Assembly: GCA_036267135.1 (NCBI GenBank)
Contig: DATAWQ010000106.1
Span: 27,932 to 91,931 of the forward strand
Reading direction: 5' to 3'
DNA length: 64,000 nt
Origin: PALSA-505 sp036267135
GTDB taxonomy: Bacteria; Actinomycetota; Actinomycetes; Streptosporangiales; Streptosporangiaceae
Positions 8,336-17,123 of the stretch are shown here, one piece after another (the first letter of the stretch is position 1; every line of letters begins with the position of its first letter). The notes under the pieces are model-generated. The model saw nothing but the letters and a program-made list of their open reading frames with translations, did not search any database and was not told the origin of the DNA. Both the position numbers and the translations under genes were made by a program.

Positions 8336-9193
8336 ATGACCGGCCACCGGGACGACCTTGGCACCACCCTGCGGGCCTGGCGGGACCGGCTCGCGCCATC
8401 GGCGGCGGGCCTCGCGCCGGGCGGCGCCAGGCGCAGCCCGGGGCTGCGCCGCGAGGAACTGGCCGCGCTGGCCGGCATCTCGGTGGACTACCTCGTCCGG
8501 CTGGAGCAGGGCCGGGCCGCCAGCCCGTCGCCGCAGGTGCTGGCCAGCCTGGCCCGTGCGCTGCGGCTCACCCCGGGCGAGCGGGATCACCTCTACCGCC
8601 AGGGCGGGCAGGCGCCGCCGAGCCGGACCACCATTTCCGCGCACATTCCGCCGGGCGTGCAGCGCCTGATCGACCGGCTGGGTGACGCGGCGGTGGCCGT
8701 CTACGACGCGGCCTGGACGCTGATCGTGTGGAACCCGACCTGGGCGGCGCTGATGGGAGACCCGTCGAGCTGGGTGGGCCGGGATCGCAACCTGATCTGG
8801 CGCTACTTCACCCGGCCGTCCGAGGCGGCCAGCCGGGTGGTGCACGCTCCCGAGGAGGCGCCCGATTTCGAGCGCTCCATGGCCGCCGACCTCAGGGACG
8901 CGGCGGGCCGGTACCCAGACGACGCCGGGCTGCACGGCCTGATCGCCGACCTGCGCCGGTCCAGCCCCAGGTTCGCCGAGGTGTGGCAGGAGCACCGCGT
9001 CGGCTCTCGCCACGCCGACCGCAAGACCGTCCGCCATCCCGAAGCCGGCCCGATCACGCTGGACTGTGACGTCCTCACCGTGACCGGCAGCGACCTGCGG
9101 ATCATCGTCTACACCGCCGACCCGGCCAGCGCGGACGCCAGCAAGCTGGCCCTGATCGCCACCATCGGCCTGCAGGGCATGGCGTCGGGCTGA
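8336..9193 (+). CDS. MmyB-like helix-turn-helix transcriptional regulator
   Basis: A 285-residue protein. Residues about 10-80 form an XRE-type helix-turn-helix (GLRREELAALAGISVDYLVRLEQGR). The rest matches the MmyB ligand-binding domain (VYDAAWTLIVWNPTWAALMGDP... LDCDVLTVTGSDLRIIVYTADP), a PAS-like fold thought to bind fatty-acid-like ligands. Length is typical. Family members are usually repressors of a divergent oxidoreductase gene, and the SDR gene sits in exactly that place. Confidence 0.9.
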   Translation: MTGHRDDLGTTLRAWRDRLAPSAAGLAPGGARRSPGLRREELAALAGISVDYLVRLEQGRAASPSPQVLASLARALRLTPGERDHLYRQGGQAPPSRTTISAHIPPGVQRLIDRLGDAAVAVYDAAWTLIVWNPTWAALMGDPSSWVGRDRNLIWRYFTRPSEAASRVVHAPEEAPDFERSMAADLRDAAGRYPDDAGLHGLIADLRRSSPRFAEVWQEHRVGSRHADRKTVRHPEAGPITLDCDVLTVTGSDLRIIVYTADPASADASKLALIATIGLQGMASG

Positions 9194-9232
9194 CCGGGCC
9201 AGCCGGGTCGGGCGGGCCGCCCGGCCGGGCGA

Positions 9233-10042
9233 TCAGACCCGGCCGGTGTCCTTGCGGAAGCGCCAGGCCGCGCCGCCCGCGAAGATGACCAGCCACGCGA
9301 CAGCGTTGCCGACCCAGGCCACGTGCACGCTGCCGTTGAGCAGCGGCGCGTGGACAAGCTGGTTGAGGCCGTACAGCGGAGTGAATTCGGCGATCACCTG
9401 CAGCACGTGCGGGAACTGGCTGAGCGGGATGAACAGGCCGCCGCCGAAGGAGAACAGCAGCAGCGCGAAGCCCAGGAACTGCATCGCGTTCTCGGTCGGC
9501 AGCAGGTAGCCCATGAACAGCCCGAACGCCGCGAAGATCAGTGAGCCGACCCACACGCACAGCGCGCTGACGATCCACAGCCACACCGGCATCGAGGGCT
9601 TGCCGGTGGCCACCCCGACGATGAACACCGCGAGCACCGAGGCCGCACCAAGCACCATGGCGGTGAGCATCTTGATGAAGATGTAGGCCGGCGGTGCCAG
9701 CGGGGTCAGCCGGAGCTGCCGGCTCCACCCCGCCGCGCGCTCGATCGAGACCATGGCCCCGCCGCTGGTGGTGGCCAGCACCGATCCGTACAGCGCCATG
9801 CTGATCAGGATGAACGCCGACACGTTGCCGTACGTGCCCCTGCCGTTGCCCTGGTTGGCGTAGGCCTTGTTGAGCCCGAACGCGAGAAAGAGCACACAGG
9901 GCATGATCACCGCGAAGATGGCGGTGCGCTTATTGCGCAGCAGCCTGCGGACCTCGATGCTGAGCGCGGTGAGGTTGAGTCCGCCCAGCGGCGGGACCCG
10001 CCGCGAGCTCACGCCGGAGGCGCCGAAGGTTCCCGTGGTCAT
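9233..10042 (-). CDS. ABC-2 type transporter permease
   Basis: A 269-residue integral membrane protein with about six hydrophobic segments (for example TAIFAVIMPCVLFLAFGL, IVSALCVWVGSLIFAAFGLFMGYLL, FLGFALLLFSFGGGLFIPLS). The order matches ABC-2 drug-export permeases. ATG 10042 overlaps the stop of the upstream ATPase gene by 4 bases (ATGA), so the two form one exporter operon. The substrate is unknown. Confidence 0.9.
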   Translation of the reverse strand: MTTGTFGASGVSSRRVPPLGGLNLTALSIEVRRLLRNKRTAIFAVIMPCVLFLAFGLNKAYANQGNGRGTYGNVSAFILISMALYGSVLATTSGGAMVSIERAAGWSRQLRLTPLAPPAYIFIKMLTAMVLGAASVLAVFIVGVATGKPSMPVWLWIVSALCVWVGSLIFAAFGLFMGYLLPTENAMQFLGFALLLFSFGGGLFIPLSQFPHVLQVIAEFTPLYGLNQLVHAPLLNGSVHVAWVGNAVAWLVIFAGGAAWRFRKDTGRV

Positions 10043-10983
10043 GATGACATCGCCCCCGTGTGGCTGGCCTCGGTGTCGTCGCTGGTCAGCGCGATGAAAG
10101 CGTCCTCGAGTGCGCGAGTGGTGATTTCGAGGTCGTGAGCCTGCGTGTTGTTGAGCAGGTACCTGGCCACCGCGTCACTGTCGCTGGCGTGCAGCAGCAC
10201 GGTGTCGCCCCGGACCTCGACGGTGTCCACGCCGGGGATCTCGTGCAGCTTGGTCTCGTCTGCGCCGGGCAGCGTGGCCCGCACCGTCCGCCCGGACGCT
10301 AGGGCCTTGACCTCCGCCGACGTGCCGTCGGCGACGATCTGCCCGTGCCGGATCAAGATGATCCGGTCCGCGTAGGCGTCGGCCTCCTCCAGATAGTGGG
10401 TGGCGAACAGCACTGTGCGGCCCAGTTCGGCGTCCTGCCGGATCGAGGTCCAGAAGCTGCGCCGCCCCTCCACGTCCATTCCGGTGGTCGGCTCGTCCAG
10501 GATCAACAGTTCCGGGTCGGGCAGCAGCGCCATGGCGAACCGCAGCCGTTGCTGCTCCCCGCCTGAGCACTTGCCGACCAGGCGGTCGGCGATGTCGGCG
10601 ATACCGGCCCGCTTGAGCACGTCCGCCACGGGCTTGGTCTGCGCGAACAGGCTCGCGGTGTAGCGGGCGGTCTCGCCCACGGTGAGATCCTTCAGCAGCC
10701 CGCCGGTCTGCAGCACCGCCGAGACCAGCCCGCGGCTGATCGCCTGCCGGGGTTCCAGGCCGTAGACCGACACCGAGCCCTCGTTGGGCCGGGACAGGCC
10801 GAGGATGATGTCGATGGTCGAGGTCTTGCCGGCGCCGTTCGGGCCGAGGAAGGCCACGATCTCCCCGGAGGCGATGTCCAGGTCGATGCCCTTCACCGCC
10901 TCGACATGACCGAAGCGCTTGTGCACCCCGTGAAGCTCGATCGCCGACGGCGTATCACGCCTGGCGGTCATAGCGGCACTCAC
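10039..10983 (-). CDS. ABC transporter ATP-binding protein
   Basis: Walker A GPNGAGKTS, signature CSGGEQQRLRFAMAL and Walker B LLILDEPTTGMD are all present, followed by the switch His (LFATHYLEEAD). About 314 residues from GTG 10983, which has an AGGGGAGG ribosome site 4 bases upstream; ATG 10971 is an alternative. The C-terminal 70 residues (ATLPGADETKLHEIPGVDTVEV) are the usual appendage of ABC-2 drug exporters of the DrrA type. Coupled with the permease downstream. Confidence 0.92.
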   Translation of the reverse strand: MSAAMTARRDTPSAIELHGVHKRFGHVEAVKGIDLDIASGEIVAFLGPNGAGKTSTIDIILGLSRPNEGSVSVYGLEPRQAISRGLVSAVLQTGGLLKDLTVGETARYTASLFAQTKPVADVLKRAGIADIADRLVGKCSGGEQQRLRFAMALLPDPELLILDEPTTGMDVEGRRSFWTSIRQDAELGRTVLFATHYLEEADAYADRIILIRHGQIVADGTSAEVKALASGRTVRATLPGADETKLHEIPGVDTVEVRGDTVLLHASDSDAVARYLLNNTQAHDLEITTRALEDAFIALTSDDTEASHTGAMSS

Positions 10984-11067
10984 ACGGCCTCCCCTAACCC
11001 CGTGGCCCCCCGGTGAGGCCGGCAGCACGAACACTACTAAGAACGTCGTTGATCTGGAACTATGTAA

Positions 11068-11841
11068 CTACCGGGGCGTGGCCGTAATGGTTGCCCAGAT
11101 ATGGCACAAAATGACGATTCCGTCCGGATTTCGCCGTGGGCACAGCCCGGTTGGCGCGCCACCAGCCAGTTCACGGCCGATTCGTTCGCGTAGGGCGTCC
11201 CTGGTGGCGACGGACGTCTGGGTCCGCTCCATCCAGTCTTCGAAGTCCAGCGGGTTGTCCCGGCGCGCGGTCCTGGTGACCACGGCCCCGGCCTCGGCCA
11301 GCAGGCCACCGATCTCGGGCCCGGTGAGCGTGCGGCCGTGGCTGGGGTCGCGCAGCCGTTCGAGCCGGTTGGTCTCCGCGGCCACCTCAGGGTCCTCGTC
11401 GGCGATCATGTCGATGATCCCGATCCGACCGTCAGCCCTGGTGACGCGCACCATTTCGCGCACCACGGCGGCCGGGTCGGCCACCTGATGCAGCGCGATC
11501 CGGCAGGCCACCAGGTCGAACTGGCGGTCGATCCAGGGCAGCGCGGTGGCGTTGCCCAGCAGGAAGACCACATTGCGCAGCCCGTCCGCTTCGGCCAGTC
11601 GCCGCCCCTGCTCCAGCATCTCCGGGGTCAGGTCGAGCGCACTGACGTGAGCCACGTGCGGGGCCAGCGCCCGGCCCAGGTGAGCCGCGCCCGCGGCCAC
11701 GTCGAGCACCTGTTCGTCCGCCGACGGGGTCAGCTCGTCGACGATCCAGTCCAGGCCCCTGGCCGCGAACCCCTGATCGGTGAACGTCGCGGCCTGGAGG
11801 CGGAACTGCTCGCGGACGGCGTCATCGTGTGAACCGGACAC
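11068..11841 (-). CDS. Class I SAM-dependent methyltransferase
   Basis: A 257-residue UbiE/Methyltransf_11-like protein. Motif I is VLDVAAGAAHLGRAL (a variant of DxGxGxG), motif II ALDLTPEMLEQG, and the family-typical FDLVACRIALHQVADPAAVVREMVRVTRADG follows. A soluble small-molecule methyltransferase of unknown substrate. It lies 84 bp upstream of the ABC exporter genes on the same strand, so co-transcription is possible but not shown. Confidence 0.85.
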   Translation of the reverse strand: MSGSHDDAVREQFRLQAATFTDQGFAARGLDWIVDELTPSADEQVLDVAAGAAHLGRALAPHVAHVSALDLTPEMLEQGRRLAEADGLRNVVFLLGNATALPWIDRQFDLVACRIALHQVADPAAVVREMVRVTRADGRIGIIDMIADEDPEVAAETNRLERLRDPSHGRTLTGPEIGGLLAEAGAVVTRTARRDNPLDFEDWMERTQTSVATRDALRERIGRELAGGAPTGLCPRRNPDGIVILCHIWATITATPR

Positions 11842-11933
11842 AAGGGGCGAGTCTAGTCACCCGCCCACCGGGGCCCGCAGCACCCGCACCGGGCGGCGGC
11901 GCGATGCGGTCGTAGCTGACCGACCGAGGGCCG

Positions 11934-12548
11934 TCAGTCACCTTCCGCCGCGCCCCTGCCCACGGTGTCACTGCCCACGGTGTCACTGCCCACATTGTCA
12001 CTGCCCGGCCACGCCGGGTCCGGGCCAGGCCGCGCCGGGCGGTGCCCGGTCCGCTGCTGGTGGGCGGACGAGAGCAGGTGCTTGCCCTCCAGCAGCGACC
12101 AGGCCCGGCCGAGCGCCGAGCTGAACTGGCCGATCATGATGTACGCCACCCAGTAGACCAGTCCGGTGTTCGACTCGTCGAACAGGACGGCCAGGCCCAC
12201 TCCGAACTGGAACAGGTACATGGCCATGCTGATCGTCAGCATCCACAACTGCAGTTCTTGCTTGGCCACCTCGCGGTGCAGCCGGTACGTGGCCGACAGG
12301 GCGATGATCGCCACGATGACCGACACGCCGCCCACCCCGGCCTGCGGGATGAGCGCGACCAGGGACACGAAGAAGCAGTTGACCAGGGCGGTGAAGGCGG
12401 ACCCTGCCTGGGCCCGGCCGGCCGCCGGCGCGTGCTCGCCGAAGATGGAGTCCGGCCTTAGCGCCACGGCCACGAACAGCAGGCCGATCAGGACCCCAGC
12501 CGCGGTCGCCGTGGCGGCGAAGTACCCCGTGAAGTTGCCGGGAACCAC
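11934..12548 (-). CDS. Conserved-looking membrane protein of unknown function
   Basis: A 204-residue protein from GTG 12548 with four hydrophobic segments (ATATAAGVLIGLLFVAVAL, FTALVNCFFVSLVALIPQAG, GVSVIVAIIALSATY, ISMAMYLFQFGVGLAVLF) and a cytoplasmic tail. The tail ends in a repeat-derived stretch (GSDNVGSDTVGSDTVGRG) encoded by tandem copies of a 15-base unit, so it is probably disordered. No function recognised. Confidence 0.65.
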   Translation of the reverse strand: MVPGNFTGYFAATATAAGVLIGLLFVAVALRPDSIFGEHAPAAGRAQAGSAFTALVNCFFVSLVALIPQAGVGGVSVIVAIIALSATYRLHREVAKQELQLWMLTISMAMYLFQFGVGLAVLFDESNTGLVYWVAYIMIGQFSSALGRAWSLLEGKHLLSSAHQQRTGHRPARPGPDPAWPGSDNVGSDTVGSDTVGRGAAEGD

Positions 12549-12660
12549 GAACCCCCCTCCCCCTCGTAGCGATCAGCCCATTGTGTCGTGGATCGCCCAC
12601 CGCTGCGGCCCAGCGCCCCCGCCTCGTCGTTCACCCAGTCCGTCCAGGCGCCCAGCCTGT

Positions 12661-13203
12661 TCAGCCGGGCAGGCAGGCCCCGGTGACCCGCTGCTCCAGG
12701 TCGAGCAGCCGCCGCTTGTTGTCCACGCCGCCGCCGTAGCCGGTCAGGCTGCCGTCGCTGCCCACCACGCGGTGGCACGGCACGATGATGCTCACCGGGT
12801 TCCGCCCGTTGGCCAGCCCGACCGCCCGCGACGCCGTCGGCCGGCCGATCTGGTCCGCGAGCTGCCCGTAGGACACCGTCCGGCCGTACCCGATGCCGAG
12901 CAACGCTTCCCAGACGGTCCGCTGGAACGCGGTGCCGTGCAGGGCCAGCGGCAGGTCGAACACCTGCCGGTCGCCGTCGAAGTACTCGCCGAGCTGGCGG
13001 GCCGTCTCGGCGAACACCTTCTCACCCGCGTCGCTGCCGGTGCCCGTGGCGGCCAGCACCGTGGCGGCCAGCACCTTGGCCGGGGCCCGCCCGTTCATGT
13101 ACAGGCCGGCCAGTGCGTCGTCGTCGGCCATCAGCATCAGCGGCCCGAGCGGGCTGCCGATCGTGGTGCAGGCCAGCCGCGCCGCGCCGTTCTTCGAGAT
13201 CAT
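12661..13203 (-). CDS. ogt: Methylated-DNA--[protein]-cysteine S-methyltransferase
   Basis: The catalytic motif IIVPCHRVVGSDGSLTGYGGG is complete; its Cys takes the alkyl group from O6-alkylguanine in one suicide reaction. The helix-turn-helix part (GTAFQRTVWEALLGIGYGRTVSYGQLA) precedes it. ATG 13203 is chosen because AAGGAG lies 7 bases upstream; length 180 residues is normal. It follows the ada-alkA gene on the same strand with a 68-base gap, forming an alkylation-repair pair. Confidence 0.95.
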   Translation of the reverse strand: MISKNGAARLACTTIGSPLGPLMLMADDDALAGLYMNGRAPAKVLAATVLAATGTGSDAGEKVFAETARQLGEYFDGDRQVFDLPLALHGTAFQRTVWEALLGIGYGRTVSYGQLADQIGRPTASRAVGLANGRNPVSIIVPCHRVVGSDGSLTGYGGGVDNKRRLLDLEQRVTGACLPG

Positions 13204-13271
13204 TAACGTTCTCCTTCTGCGTCCACGTTGTATGGCCACCGTTCAGGTCACAATCAAGCGCTGGGAACCGG

Positions 13272-14741
13272 TCAGGCCGGCATCTGGTTAATGGCGTGCC
13301 CGCCGGTGGCCCACAGGTACTGGACCGCGTAAGCCCGCCACGGGCGCCAGGCCGAGGCCAGCCTGGTCAGCGCCGCGGGGCTGGGCGGCAGGCCGAGTTC
13401 GCGGGCCGCGGCGCGCACCCCCAGGTCGGTGGCGGGGAAGGCGTCCGGGTCGCCAAGCCCGCGCATCGCGATCATCTCGACCGTCCACGGGCCGATGCCC
13501 GGCCGCGCGATGAGCCGTTCGCGGGCCCGCGGCCAGTCGCCGCCCGGGCTCAGGTCGACGTCCCCGGCCGCCAGCGCCGCCGCCAGGCCGGTGATCGTCT
13601 CGCGCCGGGTCCGCGGCATGGCCAGCAGCGCGGTTTCCGCCTCCGCAAGCCGGGCTGGCTCGGGGAACAGCCTGGTCAGGCCGCCCGCCGGATCTTCTAC
13701 CGGCTCGCCGAGTGCCGTCGCGAGCCGGGCCCCGTGCGTGCTCGCCGCCGCCGTGGACACCTGCTGCCCGAGCACCGCCCGAAGCGCGAACTCGGCCGCG
13801 TCCACGGTGCGCGGCACCCGGCGGCCAGGCGCCTTGGCCACCAGCGGCGCGAGCAGCGGATCCGCCGACAGCACGTCGGCCGCGGCCACCGGGTCGGCAT
13901 CCAGGTCGAGCAGCCGCCGGCACCGGCTGACCGCCGTGGCCAGATCCCGCAGGTCGGTCACGGCGAGCTGGCAGGCCACGTGGTCGGGCAGCGGCCGCAG
14001 CGACACCACGCCGTGCCCGTGTGGCAGCCGCAACGTGCGCCGGAACGCCCCGTCCCGCCATTCCTCGACCCCCGGCACGGCGGTCGCGACCAGGTGGCCG
14101 AACAGGTTGTCCGGGTGGAACGGGGTGCGCAGCGGCAGCCGCAGCGAAAGCTCGCTCCCGTGCGCGGCCGGGTGACCGCGGGCCGCTCGGTGCCGCAGGT
14201 CCGTCGGGGTGAGGGCGAACACTTCCCTAACGGCCTCGTTGAACGCCCGGATGCTGGCGAACCCGGCCGCGAACGCCAGGTCAGCCATGGGGAGCGCGGT
14301 GGTCTCGATCAGCAGCCGCGCGGTCTGCGCCCGCTGCGCCCTGGCCAGAGCCAGCGGTCCCGCCCCCAGTTCGGCCAGCAACTGCCGCTGGATCTGCCGG
14401 GTGCTGTAACCGAGCCTGGCCGCCAGCCCCGGCACACCCTCCCGGTCCACCACGCCGTCCGCGATCAGGCGCATGGCCCGGGCGACCACGTCGGCGCGGA
14501 CGTTCCATTCCGGTGAGCCCGGGCTCGCGTCGGGCCGGCAGCGCTTGCACGCGCGGAACCCGGCCTGCTGGGCGGCGGCCGCGCTCGGGTAGAACCCCAT
14601 GTGCCTGGGCTTGGGGGGCACCACCGGGCAACTCGGCCGGCAGTAGATGCCGGTGCTGCTCACCCCGATGAAGAACCAGCCGTCGAACCGGGCGTCCTTG
14701 GCGTGGACGGCGCGCAGACACCGCTCGAAATCCTCGTGCAT
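13272..14741 (-). CDS. alkA: Ada regulatory domain fused to AlkA DNA-3-methyladenine glycosylase
   Basis: A 489-residue fusion. Residues 1-80 carry the Ada methyl-phosphotriester zinc site (GIYCRPSCP with ACKRCRPD, four Cys). An AraC-type helix-turn-helix follows at about 85-190. The rest is the AlkA glycosylase, with the HhH motif ARPGIGPWTVEMIAMRG and catalytic Asp in DAFPATDLGV. It senses and repairs alkylated DNA. This fusion is common in Actinobacteria. With ogt downstream it forms an adaptive-response unit, and the Ada part probably controls both genes. Confidence 0.93.
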   Translation of the reverse strand: MHEDFERCLRAVHAKDARFDGWFFIGVSSTGIYCRPSCPVVPPKPRHMGFYPSAAAAQQAGFRACKRCRPDASPGSPEWNVRADVVARAMRLIADGVVDREGVPGLAARLGYSTRQIQRQLLAELGAGPLALARAQRAQTARLLIETTALPMADLAFAAGFASIRAFNEAVREVFALTPTDLRHRAARGHPAAHGSELSLRLPLRTPFHPDNLFGHLVATAVPGVEEWRDGAFRRTLRLPHGHGVVSLRPLPDHVACQLAVTDLRDLATAVSRCRRLLDLDADPVAAADVLSADPLLAPLVAKAPGRRVPRTVDAAEFALRAVLGQQVSTAAASTHGARLATALGEPVEDPAGGLTRLFPEPARLAEAETALLAMPRTRRETITGLAAALAAGDVDLSPGGDWPRARERLIARPGIGPWTVEMIAMRGLGDPDAFPATDLGVRAAARELGLPPSPAALTRLASAWRPWRAYAVQYLWATGGHAINQMPA

Positions 14742-14798
14742 CTGCCCAGCATGGCTGGACTCCGGGGGCAGCGGCTAGCGGGTTTGCGACATCGAGCT

Positions 14799-15157
14799 TC
14801 AGGTCGGTGTCGATGTCGCAAATCTGCGAGTGAGGACCCGCCAGCCCAGCATGAACAACCCGAGGAACGCCATCGCCACGAACACGAACGCCACCGCGAC
14901 GCCCTGCCCCGACGCCGCCCGCAACACCATCCCTACCGCGACCGTGCTCAGCCAGACTCCCGTTCCGGTCGGCACGATCGCCCCCGGCCGGCGCCACCCC
15001 CGCACCACCACCCACCCCACCGCCAGCCCGCGAGAAACGGCCACAAGGTGCGCGCCACCCCGGCCACCGTCTCCCCCTCGGCATGGCTAGCCCGCCCAAG
15101 AACCACAAACACCCCCACGCAGCACACATCCGCCACCCCACCCACCACCGCTCGCAT
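14799..15157 (-). pseudogene. DUF3054 membrane protein, one-base frameshift
   Basis: From ATG 15157 (GGAGG 3 bases upstream) the frame reads MRAVVGGVADVCCVGVFVVLGRASHAEGE... RTLWPFLAG, a DUF3054 start. It then loses frame near 15027. The remainder (LAVGWVVVRGWRRPG... AFLGLFMLGWRVL, ending 14799) continues one base out of register. Adding one C in the GGGCTGG run would restore an uninterrupted 119-residue protein, the family's usual length. Either a recent loss-of-function change or a base-call error. The family is a small membrane protein of unknown role. Confidence 0.7.
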
Positions 15158-15500
15158 AACCCTCCACCCTAGCCACACCCACCGCGCGTCTCCCCGCCCC
15201 GCGTCTCCCCGCCCCGCGTCCCCAATCCGGCCCACCGCATCGGCCCACGCCGCCCGTCGCCCCGGGCCGCGGGGGCATCGGTGTCCCATCCTGCTCCCTG
15301 GCCACGCCGTTCGCCGCATCCCGGCCCCACCGCATCGGCCCGCGCCGCTTGTTGCTCGACCGTGTCCAACCCGCCCCATGATCTTGAAGAGCTGTATGTG
15401 TCAGAGCACGTAGAGGTCTTCGTGCTGACGGATGGCTCGAACCCCGCACTCGCCTCGCACTCCACCGGCCCCACCGGGCGAGCCCGGCCCACCACCCCCT

Positions 15501-15546
15501 TGTGACCCGGCCCCTACGACCCCCCCTGTGACCCGGCCCCTACGAC
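15501..15546. repeat. 20-bp direct repeat, two copies
   Basis: TGTGACCCGGCCCCTACGAC occurs at 15501-15520 and again at 15527-15546, separated by CCCCCC. The second copy abuts the AT-rich Zur-like sequence, so the pair lies in the promoter region of the DUF6412-yidC unit. Confidence 0.8.
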
Positions 15547-15548
15547 GT

Positions 15549-15564
15549 TGATAATCGTTTTCTA
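15549..15564. promoter_or_regulatory. Possible Zur (zinc-uptake regulator) box
   Basis: TGATAATCGTTTTCTA (complement TAGAAAACGATTATCA) resembles the 7-1-7 Fur/Zur-family box of Actinobacteria, with GATAAT and GAAAAC half-sites about a central base. It is a sharp AT-rich island in GC-rich DNA, about 150 bp before the DUF6412-yidC genes. The match is imperfect. Confidence 0.4.
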
Positions 15565-15714
15565 TGAGGCCGGTTCATCAATTCGGAGACTTGGTATCGC
15601 TCCCCAGCGACCCTTTCTCTCCGAATAGACGGGCGGGCCGACGTCGCGACGGTGGTGGCTGGCGGGGGCGGCGTAGGCTGGGGAGTAGGTGCCTTCTCGT
15701 GCGTGGAGGTGGCG

Positions 15715-16023
15715 GTGGTGGTGACGGCGCTGGGTGGCGTGCTCACACTGCTCGCTGACCTCTGGTGGGCGACCGGGCATCTGCTGACTTCGCCGCCCGG
15801 CCCGGCGATGACGATGCTGGCCGGCGCCGTGCTGGTGGCTGCGCTCGCATGTCTGGCGGGCGGGGCCAGGCTCAACCGGCTCTCCACGGCGGCCCCGCTG
15901 CTGCGCCGGGCCCGGGCCCTGCGTGAGAAGTCCTGGCACGCTGCGTTCTTGCGGCAGCGTGACCCGGACGCGGCCGGACGCCCCCGTCCCCGCGCGCCTT
16001 CGGCGGCCCAGGCGGCCGCTTAA
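15715..16023 (+). CDS. DUF6412-like small membrane protein
   Basis: About 102 residues. Three GTG codons stand in a row at 15715-15723 with GGAGG at 15705-15709, so one of them is the start. Two hydrophobic segments (VVVTALGGVLTLLADLWW, AMTMLAGAVLVAALACLAGG) precede a basic tail ending REKSWHAAFLRQRDPDAAGRPRPRAP. That tail recalls DUF6412 proteins, which are found beside YidC in Actinobacteria. It sits 107 bp upstream of yidC. The function is unknown. Confidence 0.6.
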   Translation: MVVTALGGVLTLLADLWWATGHLLTSPPGPAMTMLAGAVLVAALACLAGGARLNRLSTAAPLLRRARALREKSWHAAFLRQRDPDAAGRPRPRAPSAAQAAA

Positions 16024-16130
16024 CCGAGATCGCGGAGATTCCCCTTCGGGACTCCGACCCATTCTGCGCCGTTATGCGGCCGCCTCCAGCCGTCATCTGA
16101 AGCTAACGACCCGCTGGAGGGTTGCTCATC

Positions 16131-16937
16131 ATGTCCACGTTTTTTGGCGTCCCCATTGACGCCGCGTATCACGTCGTGTCCGCCATCGCCCACGTGCTGA
16201 CCCCGCTGCTCGGCGGCCTGGCTGCCGCGGCCGCGATCGTGCTGTTCACCATGGCCATCCGCCTGCTCGTGTTGCCGCTCAGCTACCGCGCGATGCGCGG
16301 GATGGATGCGCAGGCCAGGATGGCGCCGCGGGTGCGGGCGCTGCGCACGAAGCACGCCAGGCACCCGGAAAGACTGCAGCGCGAACTGACGGCGCTGTAC
16401 CAAGCCGAGGGCACGAGCATGTACGCCGGCTGTCTGCCGACGCTGCTGCAGTGGCCCTTCCTCAGCGTCATGTACCTGCTGTTCCGGACGCCGAAGATCG
16501 GCGGGGCCGCCAACACGCTGCTCAGCCACGATCTGTTCGGTGCGACCCTCGGCAGCCACTGGCTGAGCGGAACCGGACCACTCAGCGCCCAGGGCGCGGT
16601 GTTCGCCGGCCTGTTCGTGCTGCTGGCCGCCGTCGGCTGGCTGTCGGCCCGGGTGACGCGGCGCCTCACATCCTCGGGCAGCACGTCGGTCGCCGTGCCG
16701 GGGAACGTGGCCGGGCGGAAGTCCTCGGTGGGGCAGGCGGGCGCAGTTGGGACCGGTGCGCTCCAGCCCGCGGGATGGACGGGCGTGCTGACCCGGCTGG
16801 TGCCGTACGTGACCGTCGTCATGGCGGCGTTCGTTCCGCTGGCGGCCGGGCTGTACCTGGCCACCACCACGGCCTGGACGCTGGCCGAGCGGACACTGCT
16901 GAGGCGGTCGAAGCCCGGTGAGGCCCGGAGCGCATAA
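16131..16937 (+). CDS. yidC: YidC/Oxa1-family membrane insertase, accessory copy
   Basis: A 268-residue protein from ATG 16131 (GGAGG 10 bases upstream). Five hydrophobic stretches lie in the YidC order, with the cytoplasmic loop QARMAPRVRALRTKHARHPERLQRELTALYQAEG and GCLPTLLQWPFLSVMYLLFR, both hallmarks of Oxa1 insertases. It lacks the periplasmic domain of the proteobacterial form and is shorter than housekeeping actinobacterial YidC. It inserts membrane proteins; as a second, possibly zinc-regulated copy its clients are unknown. Confidence 0.85.
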   Translation: MSTFFGVPIDAAYHVVSAIAHVLTPLLGGLAAAAAIVLFTMAIRLLVLPLSYRAMRGMDAQARMAPRVRALRTKHARHPERLQRELTALYQAEGTSMYAGCLPTLLQWPFLSVMYLLFRTPKIGGAANTLLSHDLFGATLGSHWLSGTGPLSAQGAVFAGLFVLLAAVGWLSARVTRRLTSSGSTSVAVPGNVAGRKSSVGQAGAVGTGALQPAGWTGVLTRLVPYVTVVMAAFVPLAAGLYLATTTAWTLAERTLLRRSKPGEARSA

Positions 16938-17078
16938 TGGTCTGAGGTGACGATTACCCGACCAGCGGGCCTGGCCGCCTTGCCTGCGGCGTACTAGCGA
17001 CGCCGCCAGGCTCTAGGTCACGCCTGGTCACGGGTCTGGCACCGGGCGGAAATGCGTTTGCCCCCGTCGATTGGCCAC

Positions 17079-17098
17079 GGTTACCTTCGAAGGTAACC
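17079..17098. promoter_or_regulatory. Perfect 20-bp palindrome upstream of MFS gene
   Basis: GGTTACCTTCGAAGGTAACC is fully self-complementary and ends 25 bases before the ATG of the MFS exporter. Size and symmetry fit an operator for a TetR- or MarR-type dimer. No regulator gene is adjacent, so the factor would act in trans. Confidence 0.65.
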
Positions 17099-17123
17099 CG
17101 ACCACTCGAACGGATGTGCCGTC

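Larger units (their letters stand above)
15158..15714. other. Gene-free GC-rich gap with short repeats
   Basis: No convincing gene in 557 bases. It holds a 15-bp tandem unit GCGTCTCCCCGCCCC at 15186-15215 with a partial third copy, a 20-bp direct repeat, and a Zur-like site near 15549. Open frames crossing it have no family features. Confidence 0.6.

Noticed and set aside
13228..13240. GGCCACCGTTCA shared with the inverted repeat at 24369-24413
   Set aside because: A single 12-base match without symmetry here; chance is a fair explanation.
13113..14516. Long + strand open frame opposite ada-alkA
   Set aside because: Opposite a gene with intact catalytic motifs; composition is a GC artefact.
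15360..15480. GGTTCGA-like string considered as a tRNA T-loop
   Set aside because: No acceptor stem, anticodon arm or D-arm can be built around it.
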